From Phreatobacter stygius (GTDB lineage Bacteria; Pseudomonadota; Alphaproteobacteria; Rhizobiales; Phreatobacteraceae): 64,000 bases of DNA. The position numbers and the translations under genes are program-made. Each line of letters begins with the position of its first letter. Position 1 is the stretch's first letter. The notes under the pieces are model-generated. The model ran no database searches and was not told the origin of the DNA. It saw nothing but the letters and a program-made list of their open reading frames with translations. The stretch lies in assembly GCF_005144885.1 (NCBI RefSeq), contig NZ_CP039690.1, positions 1,426,001-1,490,000 on the forward strand. Direction: 5' to 3'. Shown one piece after another: positions 16,927-24,568 of the stretch.

Positions 16927-17790
16927 TCAGAGCCGTGGCGTCGCCGCCCGGTTTTGGTTTTGCAGACCTTGCATGACCTCTTTGGCGTAGGCTTCGATGA
17001 AGGCGTAATCCGCCGTCGCATTGACCTTGGCCCGCTCGTTGTCGCTGAGGACGAACTCGACGCGCTGGATATGATCCGGCGAAATCCCCGTCGTCACCGT
17101 CATGTTCAGAACCACGTCGCAATTGCCCGCCGTGTTGATGCTGGCGATCGATGATGCGGCGGTGATCGTGGTTTGCGCCATGCACGACGACATCAGGTTG
17201 CCGTCCGCAGGCGCGATGGCGCGGCCATTGTCATACTGGATGCGCAGATAGCGCGTGCGCTGATCGCTGCCGGTCAGCACGCGCGGCTCCGCGCCGAACT
17301 TGGCCTTGAGCTGGGCCAGCACTTCCGAGAGACGCGGTTCGTCGGCGGAATTCTGGTAGGTCAGATTGCGCGATACCGCGACCACCTGATGACCCGACGC
17401 GGGCGCGCTGAACCTCACGGAGAGCGATTCCGAAATCCGACCCGCGCCGCCCGTTCCGGGCAGCGGACGGATCATGATGATGTCGCTCACGAATGACGCC
17501 AGCAGGCCGCCGGTTGAGGTGTGGTGCAGAATCTCCGTCTTTCGCTCCTGCGGCGGAGGGCTGGTGGGGCCGGCTTCCGTCCGCAAGCGCGCCAGCGCGG
17601 CCGTCGCCTCCGCATAGGTATCGCCAAGTCCGATGCCGAGAATATCGGCCTTCACGCCAGACGGCAGATTGAGGCCCTTGGGCGTATTCGCCACCTGCCG
17701 CCACTGGACTTGAGGCGTCTGCGCGTAAACCGCCGTCATGACAGCGCAGGCCAACGTCGCGCCCGCGAGCGCGCCTTTCATACGAGACAT
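16927..17790 (-). CDS. Exported protein of unknown function
   Basis: 287 residues with an N-terminal Sec signal (MKGALAGATLACAVMTAVYA, cleavage after AYA-type site near residue 23 followed by QTPQVQWRQ). The mature protein has no recognised domain: a segment GVKADILGIGLGDTYAEATA early on looks like the start of a repeat found in periplasmic proteins that compare calcium or metal dependent loops, but I do not assign it. Two cysteines (SSCMAQT and GNCDVVL) could form a disulfide in the periplasm. Upstream on the same strand is a 56-residue charged protein. Confidence 0.65.
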   Translation of the reverse strand: MSRMKGALAGATLACAVMTAVYAQTPQVQWRQVANTPKGLNLPSGVKADILGIGLGDTYAEATAALARLRTEAGPTSPPPQERKTEILHHTSTGGLLASFVSDIIMIRPLPGTGGAGRISESLSVRFSAPASGHQVVAVSRNLTYQNSADEPRLSEVLAQLKAKFGAEPRVLTGSDQRTRYLRIQYDNGRAIAPADGNLMSSCMAQTTITAASSIASINTAGNCDVVLNMTVTTGISPDHIQRVEFVLSDNERAKVNATADYAFIEAYAKEVMQGLQNQNRAATPRL

Positions 17791-17855
17791 TGATTTGCTC
17801 CCTGATGTTCAAAAAGGCCGGCGGCGGGGATCGCCCGCGCCGCCGCGCGTGCGTT

Positions 17856-18026
17856 TCAACCCTGCTTGCGACGCGCTTCTTCGAGCCGCCGCTGTCGCTC
17901 CAGTTCGGCGTTGTAGGCGTTGCGCTCTTCAGAATTCCGGATGGCCTGTTCAGTCGCCATCTGCGCTTGCTGGTTGCGACGATGATCTTCTTCCGCTCGG
18001 CGGCGGGCTTCTTCCACGTCAGACAT
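17856..18026 (-). CDS. Small highly charged helical protein
   Basis: 56 residues from ATG 18026, with GGGAG 8 bp upstream. Almost entirely Glu, Arg, Gln and Ala (EEARRRAEEDHRRNQQAQMA), predicted as one long helix or coiled coil. It precedes the exported protein gene by 66 bp and may be co-transcribed with it. The longer frame from 18476 runs over recombinase sequence on the other strand and is not credible. Confidence 0.5.
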   Translation of the reverse strand: MSDVEEARRRAEEDHRRNQQAQMATEQAIRNSEERNAYNAELERQRRLEEARRKQG

Positions 18027-18119
18027 GATGCAACTCCCATCGGTCGCGCTGGAATCAAAAAAGCCCCCGGATTGTCCGTGAGGCTTTGGTTCGTTGCGGG
18101 AGTTCGGGCCTCGACAGAA

Positions 18120-18291
18120 TTGCCTATTCTGTCGCGTTAAGGGCAATTCCGTCGCGTGAAGGACGATTTGGCCGTCAAATCGTTGCCACAGTGTGGCGCC
18201 CATGATAGAAAATCGCAGCGTTTGAAACGCCAAAAACGCACGAATTGCGCGGTGCTCGCGGTAACTCAACAGAATAGGCAAAACTGTCGCG
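18120..18291. repeat. Iterated motif region in front of the XerD-like recombinase
   Basis: TTGCCTATTCTG (18120-18131) is repeated in inverted orientation as CAGAATAGGCAA (18270-18281). In addition, the motif CTGTCGCGT / CCGTCGCGT / CTGTCGCGT occurs three times (near 18130, 18149 and 18284). Ordered inverted and direct copies just upstream of a recombinase gene are what a resolution or recombination site, or an autoregulatory operator, would look like. Confidence 0.5.
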
Positions 18292-18326
18292 TCCCATCGT
18301 CGGCCTTGCCCGAAGGGACGATTGAA

Positions 18327-18953
18327 ATGCCAGTTTCCTATCAGCAGGCGACAAGCCTCTACACGCCGCGCGGCCTGCGCAAATATCTCACCGCCGACGA
18401 ACGCGCCCGGTTCCTGCGCGCGGCCTGGTCCTGCCCCCGCGCCGATCTGCGCGCGCTCTGTCTTCTTCTCGTGCACACCGGATGTCGGATTTCCGAAGCG
18501 TTGGCCCTGACGGCGGCTTCAATCGAACCCGCATCCGGGTTCATCGCCGTACGCAGCCTCAAAAAGCGCAAGCGCGTGATCGTCATTCGCGAAGTGCCCG
18601 CGCCCCCGGACCTGTTGCGCGAACTCGCGACCGTTCACGCGCTCGATGACGGCCCGAAGGATCGCCGCCTTTGGCCGCTCTCACGCAGCCGCGCGTGGTC
18701 TCTGGTAAAGCAGCTCATGCGCGAAGCTGGAATCGCGGAAGGACCGCAGGCGACGCCGAAAGGTCTGCGCCACGGCTTCGGCGTTCACGCCATCCAGTCC
18801 GGCATTCCGCTCAACCTCGTCCAGCGTTGGCTTGGGCATGCGCGCATGGAAACCACCGCCATCTATTTGCAGGTCATGGGCGACGAGGAACGTCAGATCG
18901 CAGCGCGCATGTGGATCGCGCCTCGCGATGAACCAGTTGCGCCGCGCATTTAG
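18327..18953 (+). CDS. XerD-like tyrosine recombinase
   Basis: 208 residues from ATG 18327, consistent with compact plasmid-type recombinases that lack the N-terminal core-binding domain; the frame from 18156 would begin inside the repeat region. All catalytic positions are present: Arg54 (TGCRISEAL), Arg148 and His149 (PKGLRHGFG; the usual first His of HxxR is Lys, common in this group), His171 (WLGHARMETT) and nucleophile Tyr180 (AIYLQVMG). It may resolve multimers of the element in circular form. The repeats directly upstream are candidates for its target or operator. Confidence 0.9.
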   Translation: MPVSYQQATSLYTPRGLRKYLTADERARFLRAAWSCPRADLRALCLLLVHTGCRISEALALTAASIEPASGFIAVRSLKKRKRVIVIREVPAPPDLLRELATVHALDDGPKDRRLWPLSRSRAWSLVKQLMREAGIAEGPQATPKGLRHGFGVHAIQSGIPLNLVQRWLGHARMETTAIYLQVMGDEERQIAARMWIAPRDEPVAPRI

Positions 18954-19012
18954 GAACCGTTCGCTTCAACGTCTCCGGATCGAAGGTGGCGGACGCCGCA
19001 TCCGGCCTTGAA

Positions 19013-19131
19013 GGATGGGGTCTGACCGCGCCGGGACGCGGGGATCAACCGGTTGCCCGCTCCATTCGCTGCGCTCCCGTGTTGCCGGTGTGACCCCTCG
19101 TCCCTGCGGCGCGGTCTCTGTCGTCCCCATC
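19013..19131 (+). other. Long structured leader (about 120 nt) of a small gene
   Basis: The sequence folds back over its full length: GATGGGG (from 19014) pairs with CCCCATC (to 19131), GACCGCGCCG with CGGCGCGGTC, then GGACG with CGTCC, GGGG with CCCC and CCGG with CCGG, leaving an apical region around 19060-19080. It ends 40 bp before the start codon of the 19172 gene, so it would be the 5' leader. No known riboswitch class fits. It may be related in function to modules A and B. Confidence 0.5.
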
Positions 19132-19171
19132 AGGCCGGACGCGGTGTCCGCCAAAACAAAAGGAGACGAAC

Positions 19172-19363
19172 ATGAAAAACACGAACGAACCCAACCGCCC
19201 CAGCCACATCATCTGGCAAGTGATCGGCGAAACCGGCAAGGCGCGCTGGATCAGGGTTGGCGCAGGCTGGGCCAACAAAGACGGCAAGGGCCTCACGCTG
19301 AAATTCGACGCATACCCGGTCGCTGGCCGCACGGTCATCCGCGAACTGACCGAACAGGAATAA
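19172..19363 (+). CDS. Small conserved plasmid-type protein
   Basis: 63 residues, with AAAGGAG 8 bp upstream of ATG. The sequence WQVIGETGKARWIRVGAGWA followed by NKDGKGLTLKFDAYPVAGR is a short beta-sheet protein that recurs in alphaproteobacterial plasmids and integrative elements; function unknown. It is preceded by a long structured leader and followed 6 bp later by a strong terminator, so it is an independent transcription unit. Confidence 0.75.
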   Translation: MKNTNEPNRPSHIIWQVIGETGKARWIRVGAGWANKDGKGLTLKFDAYPVAGRTVIRELTEQE

Positions 19364-19368
19364 GCAGG

Positions 19369-19390
19369 AGGCCGGGCGTGAGCCCGGCCT
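19369..19390 (+). terminator. Rho-independent terminator
   Basis: Perfect 9-bp stem AGGCCGGGC / GCCCGGCCT with GTGA loop followed by TTTTTATT. It closes the 63-residue protein gene. Confidence 0.9.
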
Positions 19391-19405
19391 TTTTATTCCA
19401 CCGGC

Positions 19406-20092
19406 CTAATCGATCTGCCGCGCGCCGGAAATCTCGCCGCTCAGCGGCGCATGGGTCGCGCCGACGTGCTCGTTCGAGCGATCCGTGCGCGCAATGGACA
19501 AGCGCAGCTCATCCAACGCCTGCGACAGGCCAACTGTGACTAAGCGGGCTTCCTCGGGATGAAGCCGGGCAGCGATGGTGATCGTGTCGCCCGCAAGGGT
19601 AATGATGTTCACCCGCTTCACCCAATTCCATTGCTTGTAGTCAGGTCCGATCTCGATGCTTTTGACCTTGAAATGCGGAATGGAAAGCGACTTCACGCGT
19701 CGATAATCGGGAGTGCCTTGCGGCGTCGCGATCGTTCCAACCCGGAAAAACAGGACCGAGCGTTTGGGGAACGGCATGAAAATGTGGACGAACGTTTTGA
19801 CCGTGAAGAACAGCACTCCGGCCAAAACGAGGATGCCTGCAATCAACAAGCCTAAATTGTAGGGATTGGAGATATCGTCGAACAAGAGCGGAGGCGGATT
19901 GCGCATCGAACGGATAGCGACGAACGCGAGCGCATACGCGCCGAGCACCGCAATCGCCATGAGCACAGTCCCCAGGAACATTCCGACTCGGCGTCCCCGC
20001 TTATTCGTCGCGAGTTCTTCCTGCCATTTGCCGCCGATGCAGAGGATTGTTCCATCCTCGCTCCGGGTTTCAAGCTTCTCGTAAAAGCTCAT
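19406..20092 (-). CDS. Membrane protein of unknown function next to coupling protein
   Basis: 228 residues from ATG 20092; the frame further upstream overlaps the traG-like gene and is not real. Two membrane spans (about residues 38-60 and 80-104) are followed by a C-terminal cytoplasmic part with a PH-like beta pattern (RSVLFFRVGTIATPQGTPDY ... VNIITLAGDTITIAA). It lies 38 bp downstream of the VirD4-like ATPase gene on the same strand. Since the ATPase lacks its own membrane anchor, this protein may supply one, which is inference. Confidence 0.65.
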   Translation of the reverse strand: MSFYEKLETRSEDGTILCIGGKWQEELATNKRGRRVGMFLGTVLMAIAVLGAYALAFVAIRSMRNPPPLLFDDISNPYNLGLLIAGILVLAGVLFFTVKTFVHIFMPFPKRSVLFFRVGTIATPQGTPDYRRVKSLSIPHFKVKSIEIGPDYKQWNWVKRVNIITLAGDTITIAARLHPEEARLVTVGLSQALDELRLSIARTDRSNEHVGATHAPLSGEISGARQID

Positions 20093-20130
20093 CGGCGCAT
20101 CACCTATTCTTTGCCGAGCAAAGCTGATCG

Positions 20131-21573
20131 CTATTTGTCTCTTTCCGATCGCTGCATGTAAATGGGCGGGCGACCCGGAACCAAGATGAGCTGGCGTTCG
20201 CTTTCGCGAGAAAAATGTTGCGTGATCTCGCTTGGGTCCATCAGCCTCACATCCCGGATGTGTTCCCGCCTGCCCGTATCGCCTTGATCCATCGCCGCGG
20301 ATGAAATCCACGTATCCTGAGATTGGATCACCTGGGTATTGCTCAGCCTTTTCGACAGGTACTCCGTCGTCGTGAAATCCGCATTGCCGAAGGCCTGGAC
20401 GACGCCGGCATTGCCCAAAAATGTTTCCCACGAGCGCGGATAGTGCGCTTTGAGCTGCGATAAATCCTGCAACACGGCCCAAAGACGAACGCCGAAGCCT
20501 GCGAAGAATCCCGCCGCCCGCTCGATAGGACGAAGGCGTTCAAGCGCGGCAAACTCCTCAAGCATGAACAAGACGGGATAGGGCGGAATTGTCGGGTCGC
20601 GTTCCAGCTCGATCAGCCCGAGGCTGATGACAAGCCGAAACCATCGGGCATGCGTCGCCAGTCGTCCGGCCGGCAGGCACAGATAGATGGTCGAAGGCTC
20701 CCGCTTGATGTTCCGAAGTCGCAGGGGCGACGGTTTCAGGACCCGCCCCAACGGGACTGAATCGAGAAAGGTCAGTTGCTCCCGCGCCGTGGACGCGATC
20801 GAGTCCATCTCCTTCGAGGTCTTTTCCTTGAAGGAAAGTCCAAGTCTCGCCACCAGGCCGCCGAAGGCGTCCTCTTCCGCCGCCATACGAAAGAAAAGAT
20901 ATTCGTCGGCGTGCCCGATTCTTGTTTCAGGCCCAATGAGTTTGCCTTCAGACCCCAACAGGATCGCTCGCAAGCGCATCAGCGTCTTTTCGCCGCCGAC
21001 CGCGAACATGAACAGGATGATCGCCCGCACGAGATTTTTGGCGGAGTCGCTCCAATGCCGATTTTCTCCCTCTTGATCGATGATCAGCGCATCCGCCACG
21101 AGCGACACGTCATCAACGAACGTGTCCGATTTGACGTTCAGCTCGCTCAAGGGATCGTAGGAGGAAGACGGCAGGCCTGAGGTATTGAATGGATCGATGA
21201 CATAGACCTCGTGGCCGAATGCGGCTTTGCGATGCTGAGCCGTGGCTTTGGCGAGTTCGCCCTTGGGGTCGATAACGATCACGGAGCCGGGATAGCGGTT
21301 CAGGTTCGGGATAAGCACCGTTGACGACTTTCCGGCGCGCGATCCGGCCACCGTCACGATATGCCGGTCGTCGCCGCGCCCCTTCCTCTCAGGTCCGTCT
21401 GGATCACCGAGATTGCGCCCCTGCCACCGCCCCAGAAGTATCTTTCCGGCAGCATAGTCCCAGCCGGTACTCAGTTCCCACGGATGCCCCCAGGTCGCGG
21501 AGGGCGGGGTTTCGCGTCGTCCGGGGACGCCCGATCCTCGCGGCGGGAAATCGATCTTGCCTGAACCGGACAT
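20131..21573 (-). CDS. Type IV coupling protein (TraG/VirD4-like), soluble form
   Basis: 480 residues. Walker A VAGSRAGKSST (residues 75-85), Walker B LFMLEEFAAL, and the C-terminal AFGNADFTTTEYLSKRL region of VirD4/TraG ATPases. Coupling proteins are hexameric ATPases that bring the relaxosome to the type IV secretion channel. The two N-terminal membrane spans of classic VirD4 (about 650 residues) are missing; the protein begins with a Gly/Pro-rich stretch. Such short forms are known on mobilizable elements with MobC and a relaxase, as here. The gene is downstream of the relaxase in the same direction. Confidence 0.88.
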   Translation of the reverse strand: MSGSGKIDFPPRGSGVPGRRETPPSATWGHPWELSTGWDYAAGKILLGRWQGRNLGDPDGPERKGRGDDRHIVTVAGSRAGKSSTVLIPNLNRYPGSVIVIDPKGELAKATAQHRKAAFGHEVYVIDPFNTSGLPSSSYDPLSELNVKSDTFVDDVSLVADALIIDQEGENRHWSDSAKNLVRAIILFMFAVGGEKTLMRLRAILLGSEGKLIGPETRIGHADEYLFFRMAAEEDAFGGLVARLGLSFKEKTSKEMDSIASTAREQLTFLDSVPLGRVLKPSPLRLRNIKREPSTIYLCLPAGRLATHARWFRLVISLGLIELERDPTIPPYPVLFMLEEFAALERLRPIERAAGFFAGFGVRLWAVLQDLSQLKAHYPRSWETFLGNAGVVQAFGNADFTTTEYLSKRLSNTQVIQSQDTWISSAAMDQGDTGRREHIRDVRLMDPSEITQHFSRESERQLILVPGRPPIYMQRSERDK

Positions 21574-21666
21574 GGCGCAATTCCAACTGCGAGAAAGGAA
21601 CAGGCTATTTGAGACTGAGGAATTCGATTGACGCGGTAACGCTGCGCTCGCCCGTTCTCTCGCCTC

Positions 21667-21960
21667 TCATTTCCCGGTCGTCAATAGAACCCATTGGCGC
21701 CCAAAGGCCATAATCCCGGCCTTGAAGAGTTCATCAAAATGCTCCTCAAAGTTGGTGCCAGGGGTATCGGCAATGACATTTAGCGCGTCTTGCGCGACAT
21801 CTTCCAATGGCTCGCCGCGTTCAGCAATGAACAGGAGGACGTGCCAATGCAGCATGTCCATTTCGATGTAATGCTGTGATCCGTCCGGTAGCGGGACGTA
21901 ATCACCAACGACTTTATCGAAGTCGACGGTTTCCCAATCTACCTTCTCAATGGCCTTCAT
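21667..21960 (-). CDS. Small acidic protein between relaxase and coupling protein
   Basis: 97 residues from ATG 21960, which follows the relaxase stop (21962) by one base. Acidic N-terminus (IEKVDWETVDFDKVVGDYVP), then a helical segment. No domain recognised. Its position inside the mob operon suggests a relaxosome accessory role, but there is no sequence support for a particular activity. Confidence 0.6.
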   Translation of the reverse strand: MKAIEKVDWETVDFDKVVGDYVPLPDGSQHYIEMDMLHWHVLLFIAERGEPLEDVAQDALNVIADTPGTNFEEHFDELFKAGIMAFGRQWVLLTTGK

Positions 21961-21961
21961 C

Positions 21962-23644
21962 TCACCTCTCGAAATCTGGACCTTTAATTTTAGGGCCGCC
22001 CGGCCCGTCCGGTCCAATATAATTTTTATTGAATTCGTTCATAAGGTCGTATTTGCGCCACTCACGTCGCACCACTTTGGTTGCGCGATCCTGACCAGGG
22101 CTCAGCATCTTTCGTAACGCCTCTTCCATGGCCGGACCCCCGATCGTCGTTACAGGCTTATCGGCGATACCTTTTGGGTTGGAACCGGCACGCTGTTCCG
22201 CCAGAGCCGGTCCGTTGGATGGCCTGTGCAGCGTTGAACCGGAGCCGCCAAGTCGCGGAGGTCGAATTGCCATCCGATGGGTGGCCGCTTTGCCAAGTTT
22301 TGCAATGGTCGGCGGAGCCTGGATGGGCTCTCGCCGCGCCTTGTCAAAATCCGTCATGACTTTTTGGGCTGAGGCGCGCTCTTCTGCGGAATATGTATGC
22401 GCCTTGTATGATTCAGGAACCCAACGTCCACTCACATCCTTCGGCATGGCAAACTCCCATTTGTCAGATTTATTCATCTGATTTTTCCGATGTCCATATA
22501 TCGTCTGCTCAATTCGTTTCTGAAGTTCTTCCCTGTCTTTCATTTGGGCCGTAACCAGGGACTCGCGTTGCGTCCGATCGCGCATCAACCCTTCATACGC
22601 TTCCAATTCATTCTGGCGGCGGATCGAAAAGACCTTGCCGGTCAGGATGTCGAACACCTTCCCAAATCCGGTGCGGAATCGTGCGGCCCGTTCCTTCGAC
22701 TCACGCTCCCAACGCGCAGTTTGCCCATCGTCGAGACGCGTTCGCTCTTCACGCTGGATCGTCACCATGCGCCGCCGCTCATCCCACAAGGGCTTCAGCT
22801 CGGCGCGCTTTTGGTTTCGGTCTTCGGCAACGAGCTGCCGCTTGCGCTGCGTCGCCTGCGACTGGACGCTTTCGCGGGTCTCTTCAAGGGAGGACAACGC
22901 GTCGAGCGAGCCCAATCGATCGCGAAGCTCCTTTGGACTGACCCCCGTCCATCGCGACGCGGAGAACACTTCGCCGTTGATATCGACCGCGACGACGCCG
23001 CGACGATCACCTTTGGCAAGGTAGTAGCCGCTTTCCTCAAGCGCGTTTCGGAATCCAGCAAGCCCGTCCGAGCGATCCCATGCCTGACGGAACACCTGTT
23101 TGACTTCACGCGGATCGAGATCGAAACGCTTGGCCTGCTGGCATTCGGCAAGGCTGAGCGTAAGGGGATGTCTCCAGCCATTGGTTTTGTAACCATCCGG
23201 TAGGTCCCACTCATTCTCGAGGTAGAGTTCGCGCGACAGGGCATTCAACTTCCGCTTAAAGAAGGGAAGGTTGATTGCCCGCATCTCCGTCGGGTCGATG
23301 CGCCCCCAAACTGCATGGGCGTGCCTGCGCCCGGCCTTTTCGTGAATGATAAGGGCGCGGGGTTGACCTGTAAGGCCCAACGCCGCTTCCGCACGATCAG
23401 CCGCAACGACAAGGTCGTCGAGGCTGGCACTCGCGTCCTTCGGCGGATTGAGGCTTAGCGAAAAAACGCATTGCCGACATTTCGTTCCGGTCGCGACCGC
23501 GTGCGCTTCAGCCATCGCGCCGTGCAGGTCGTCGGCGACGAACCCGCGCAATTCCTGAATCGTCACATGATCGTTGTCGTGATCGTTGAGCAGGTGCGCC
23601 GCAAGCTGCCGCGCGCCGCCTCGCTGCGAACCCTTCAGGATCAT
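21962..23644 (-). CDS. Relaxase / mobilization nuclease
   Basis: 560 residues. The N-terminal domain carries the metal-binding three-histidine motif HEKAGRRHAHAVWGRID (His101, His108, His110) and starts MILKGSQRGGARQLAAHLLN, as in a relaxase group common in Rhizobiales. Residues about 260-400 are a long charged coiled coil, and the C-terminus is basic and low-complexity. Relaxases nick one strand at oriT and pilot it to the recipient. The ATG overlaps the stop of mobC (ATGA), so the pair is translationally coupled. An obvious catalytic Tyr near the N-terminus is not visible. Confidence 0.88.
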   Translation of the reverse strand: MILKGSQRGGARQLAAHLLNDHDNDHVTIQELRGFVADDLHGAMAEAHAVATGTKCRQCVFSLSLNPPKDASASLDDLVVAADRAEAALGLTGQPRALIIHEKAGRRHAHAVWGRIDPTEMRAINLPFFKRKLNALSRELYLENEWDLPDGYKTNGWRHPLTLSLAECQQAKRFDLDPREVKQVFRQAWDRSDGLAGFRNALEESGYYLAKGDRRGVVAVDINGEVFSASRWTGVSPKELRDRLGSLDALSSLEETRESVQSQATQRKRQLVAEDRNQKRAELKPLWDERRRMVTIQREERTRLDDGQTARWERESKERAARFRTGFGKVFDILTGKVFSIRRQNELEAYEGLMRDRTQRESLVTAQMKDREELQKRIEQTIYGHRKNQMNKSDKWEFAMPKDVSGRWVPESYKAHTYSAEERASAQKVMTDFDKARREPIQAPPTIAKLGKAATHRMAIRPPRLGGSGSTLHRPSNGPALAEQRAGSNPKGIADKPVTTIGGPAMEEALRKMLSPGQDRATKVVRREWRKYDLMNEFNKNYIGPDGPGGPKIKGPDFER

Positions 23645-24042
23645 AACGCGGAACGACCCTCGTTCTTGAGACCCAATGCCGTCATCAGGAGCTGCCGAAT
23701 CGCGATGATTTCGGCGCAGCCGCGTTGCAGGTCCGCTTCGGTTTGCTCATTGACCGGGAGGCAGCCGAGGTTCACCGCCTTAGCGAGCTGATTGAAGTTG
23801 CTCGCAAGGCGTGACTGACCGAGGATCGCCAGGATTTGGGCGAGCCGCGCGCGATCGGCATGCGAATTTCTCGACACCCGCCGAGCGGGCAGTTCGGAGC
23901 CCAGCGCGACTTGTTTCAGGTAGGTCGAGAGCGGCACGCTTCCGGCTCGTCGCCTAAGGGCTTCAAGTTCGTCGGGGTTCAGCCGAACGGAGAGCGGAGG
24001 CGGACGACGCGCCGGCGTGATGCGGGCGGGAGGATTGCTCAT
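23641..24042 (-). CDS. mobC: MobC-like relaxosome accessory protein
   Basis: 133 residues. N-terminal ribbon-helix-helix region (LSVRLNPDELEALRRRAGSV), then a MobC domain (LAQILAILGQSRLASNFNQLAKAVN). MobC proteins bind near oriT and assist strand opening and nicking by the relaxase. It overlaps the relaxase start by 4 bp. Its own start codon overlaps the stop of the chimeric integrase frame upstream (ATGA), which ties the mob operon to the integrase remnant. Confidence 0.85.
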   Translation of the reverse strand: MSNPPARITPARRPPPLSVRLNPDELEALRRRAGSVPLSTYLKQVALGSELPARRVSRNSHADRARLAQILAILGQSRLASNFNQLAKAVNLGCLPVNEQTEADLQRGCAEIIAIRQLLMTALGLKNEGRSAL

Positions 24043-24470
24043 AGGCGCAATCCCCGAGGCTGCTTCTGGGCTTGCTTAAGCTGATGATTCCAGTCTTCTA
24101 AGGCTTGGAAAAGGTTCGAACACTCTTCGAGAGAGTGCGCCATTCTTTTCAAGCACTTGGCTCGTTCCTTCCGGACCTTTTGAGGGCCGGTTTGCAAACG
24201 GTTTGCAAACTTCGTTCCTTTGGCGTTCTCGAACCATACAATCGCCGGCTCGGCGAGAAGGCGTGTTCGCGACAGGTACTATTCGCGGATCGCGTGCACC
24301 GTCTTCATCGAGTGGCCGGTGATGGCAGCGATCTGCGGAACCGTGCAGCCCGCCTCGCGAGCGGTACCGCGCAGGCCGAACTGTTCTGGCAGCAAGCAAC
24401 TCCGTCGCGGCCCGTACTGGTGAGGGCAGGCGATCGAGACAAGGCGAATTGCCAGCCTTGAAGCGGTCAA
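24039..24470 (-). pseudogene. C-terminal remnant of tyrosine integrase fused to a mob-operon leader peptide
   Basis: The minus-strand frame shows the end of a phage-type integrase: FGLRGTAREAGC (with about five residues deleted relative to the usual LRGTAxxRLAxAGC), VPQIAAITGHSMKTVHAIRE, then an in-frame TAG at 24281-24279 and the continuation YLSRTRLLAEPAI ... KFANRLQTG. The N-terminal three quarters are gone. After LQTG the frame continues into about 48 residues unrelated to integrases (GPQKVRKERAKCLKRMAHSL ...) that end on the mobC start codon. So the remnant joins an old integrase end to a small mob-operon gene. Confidence 0.75.
24190..24210. repeat. Two tandem 10-bp palindromes
   Basis: GTTTGCAAAC occurs at 24190-24199 and again at 24201-24210, separated by one G. 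They code for FANRLQT of the integrase remnant and sit where integrase homology ends. A possible recombination core, or part of oriT upstream of mobC. Confidence 0.5.
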
Positions 24471-24568
24471 AATAATGCCAGGTGCTTCTCAATAGGCTCC
24501 ACGAGGCACATGATGTGGCTCAATCGATCGTGATCGGCCTGGATTCCACCGTGTCCGCCCAAGGACGA

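Larger units (their letters stand above)
5408..24470. mobile_element. Mobilizable genomic island inserted at tRNA-Arg(ACG)
   Basis: The left edge is the 3' end of the tRNA, flanked by a serine recombinase pseudogene. The right part carries MobC, relaxase and a VirD4-like ATPase and ends in a broken tyrosine integrase at about 24470, after which ordinary chromosomal genes resume. The interior has mixed base composition (a clearly AT-richer block at 8.8-12.2 kb), small plasmid-type genes, an IS256-like element and a XerD-like recombinase. There are no mating-pair-formation genes, so it could only be mobilized with help in trans. The island is probably a mosaic of two or more elements; the right boundary is approximate and I found no convincing tRNA-derived direct repeat there. 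Confidence 0.7.

Noticed and set aside
24470-24560. tRNA-derived direct repeat at the right end of the island
   Set aside because: I looked for the T-arm/acceptor sequence of tRNA-Arg near the integrase remnant and saw none.
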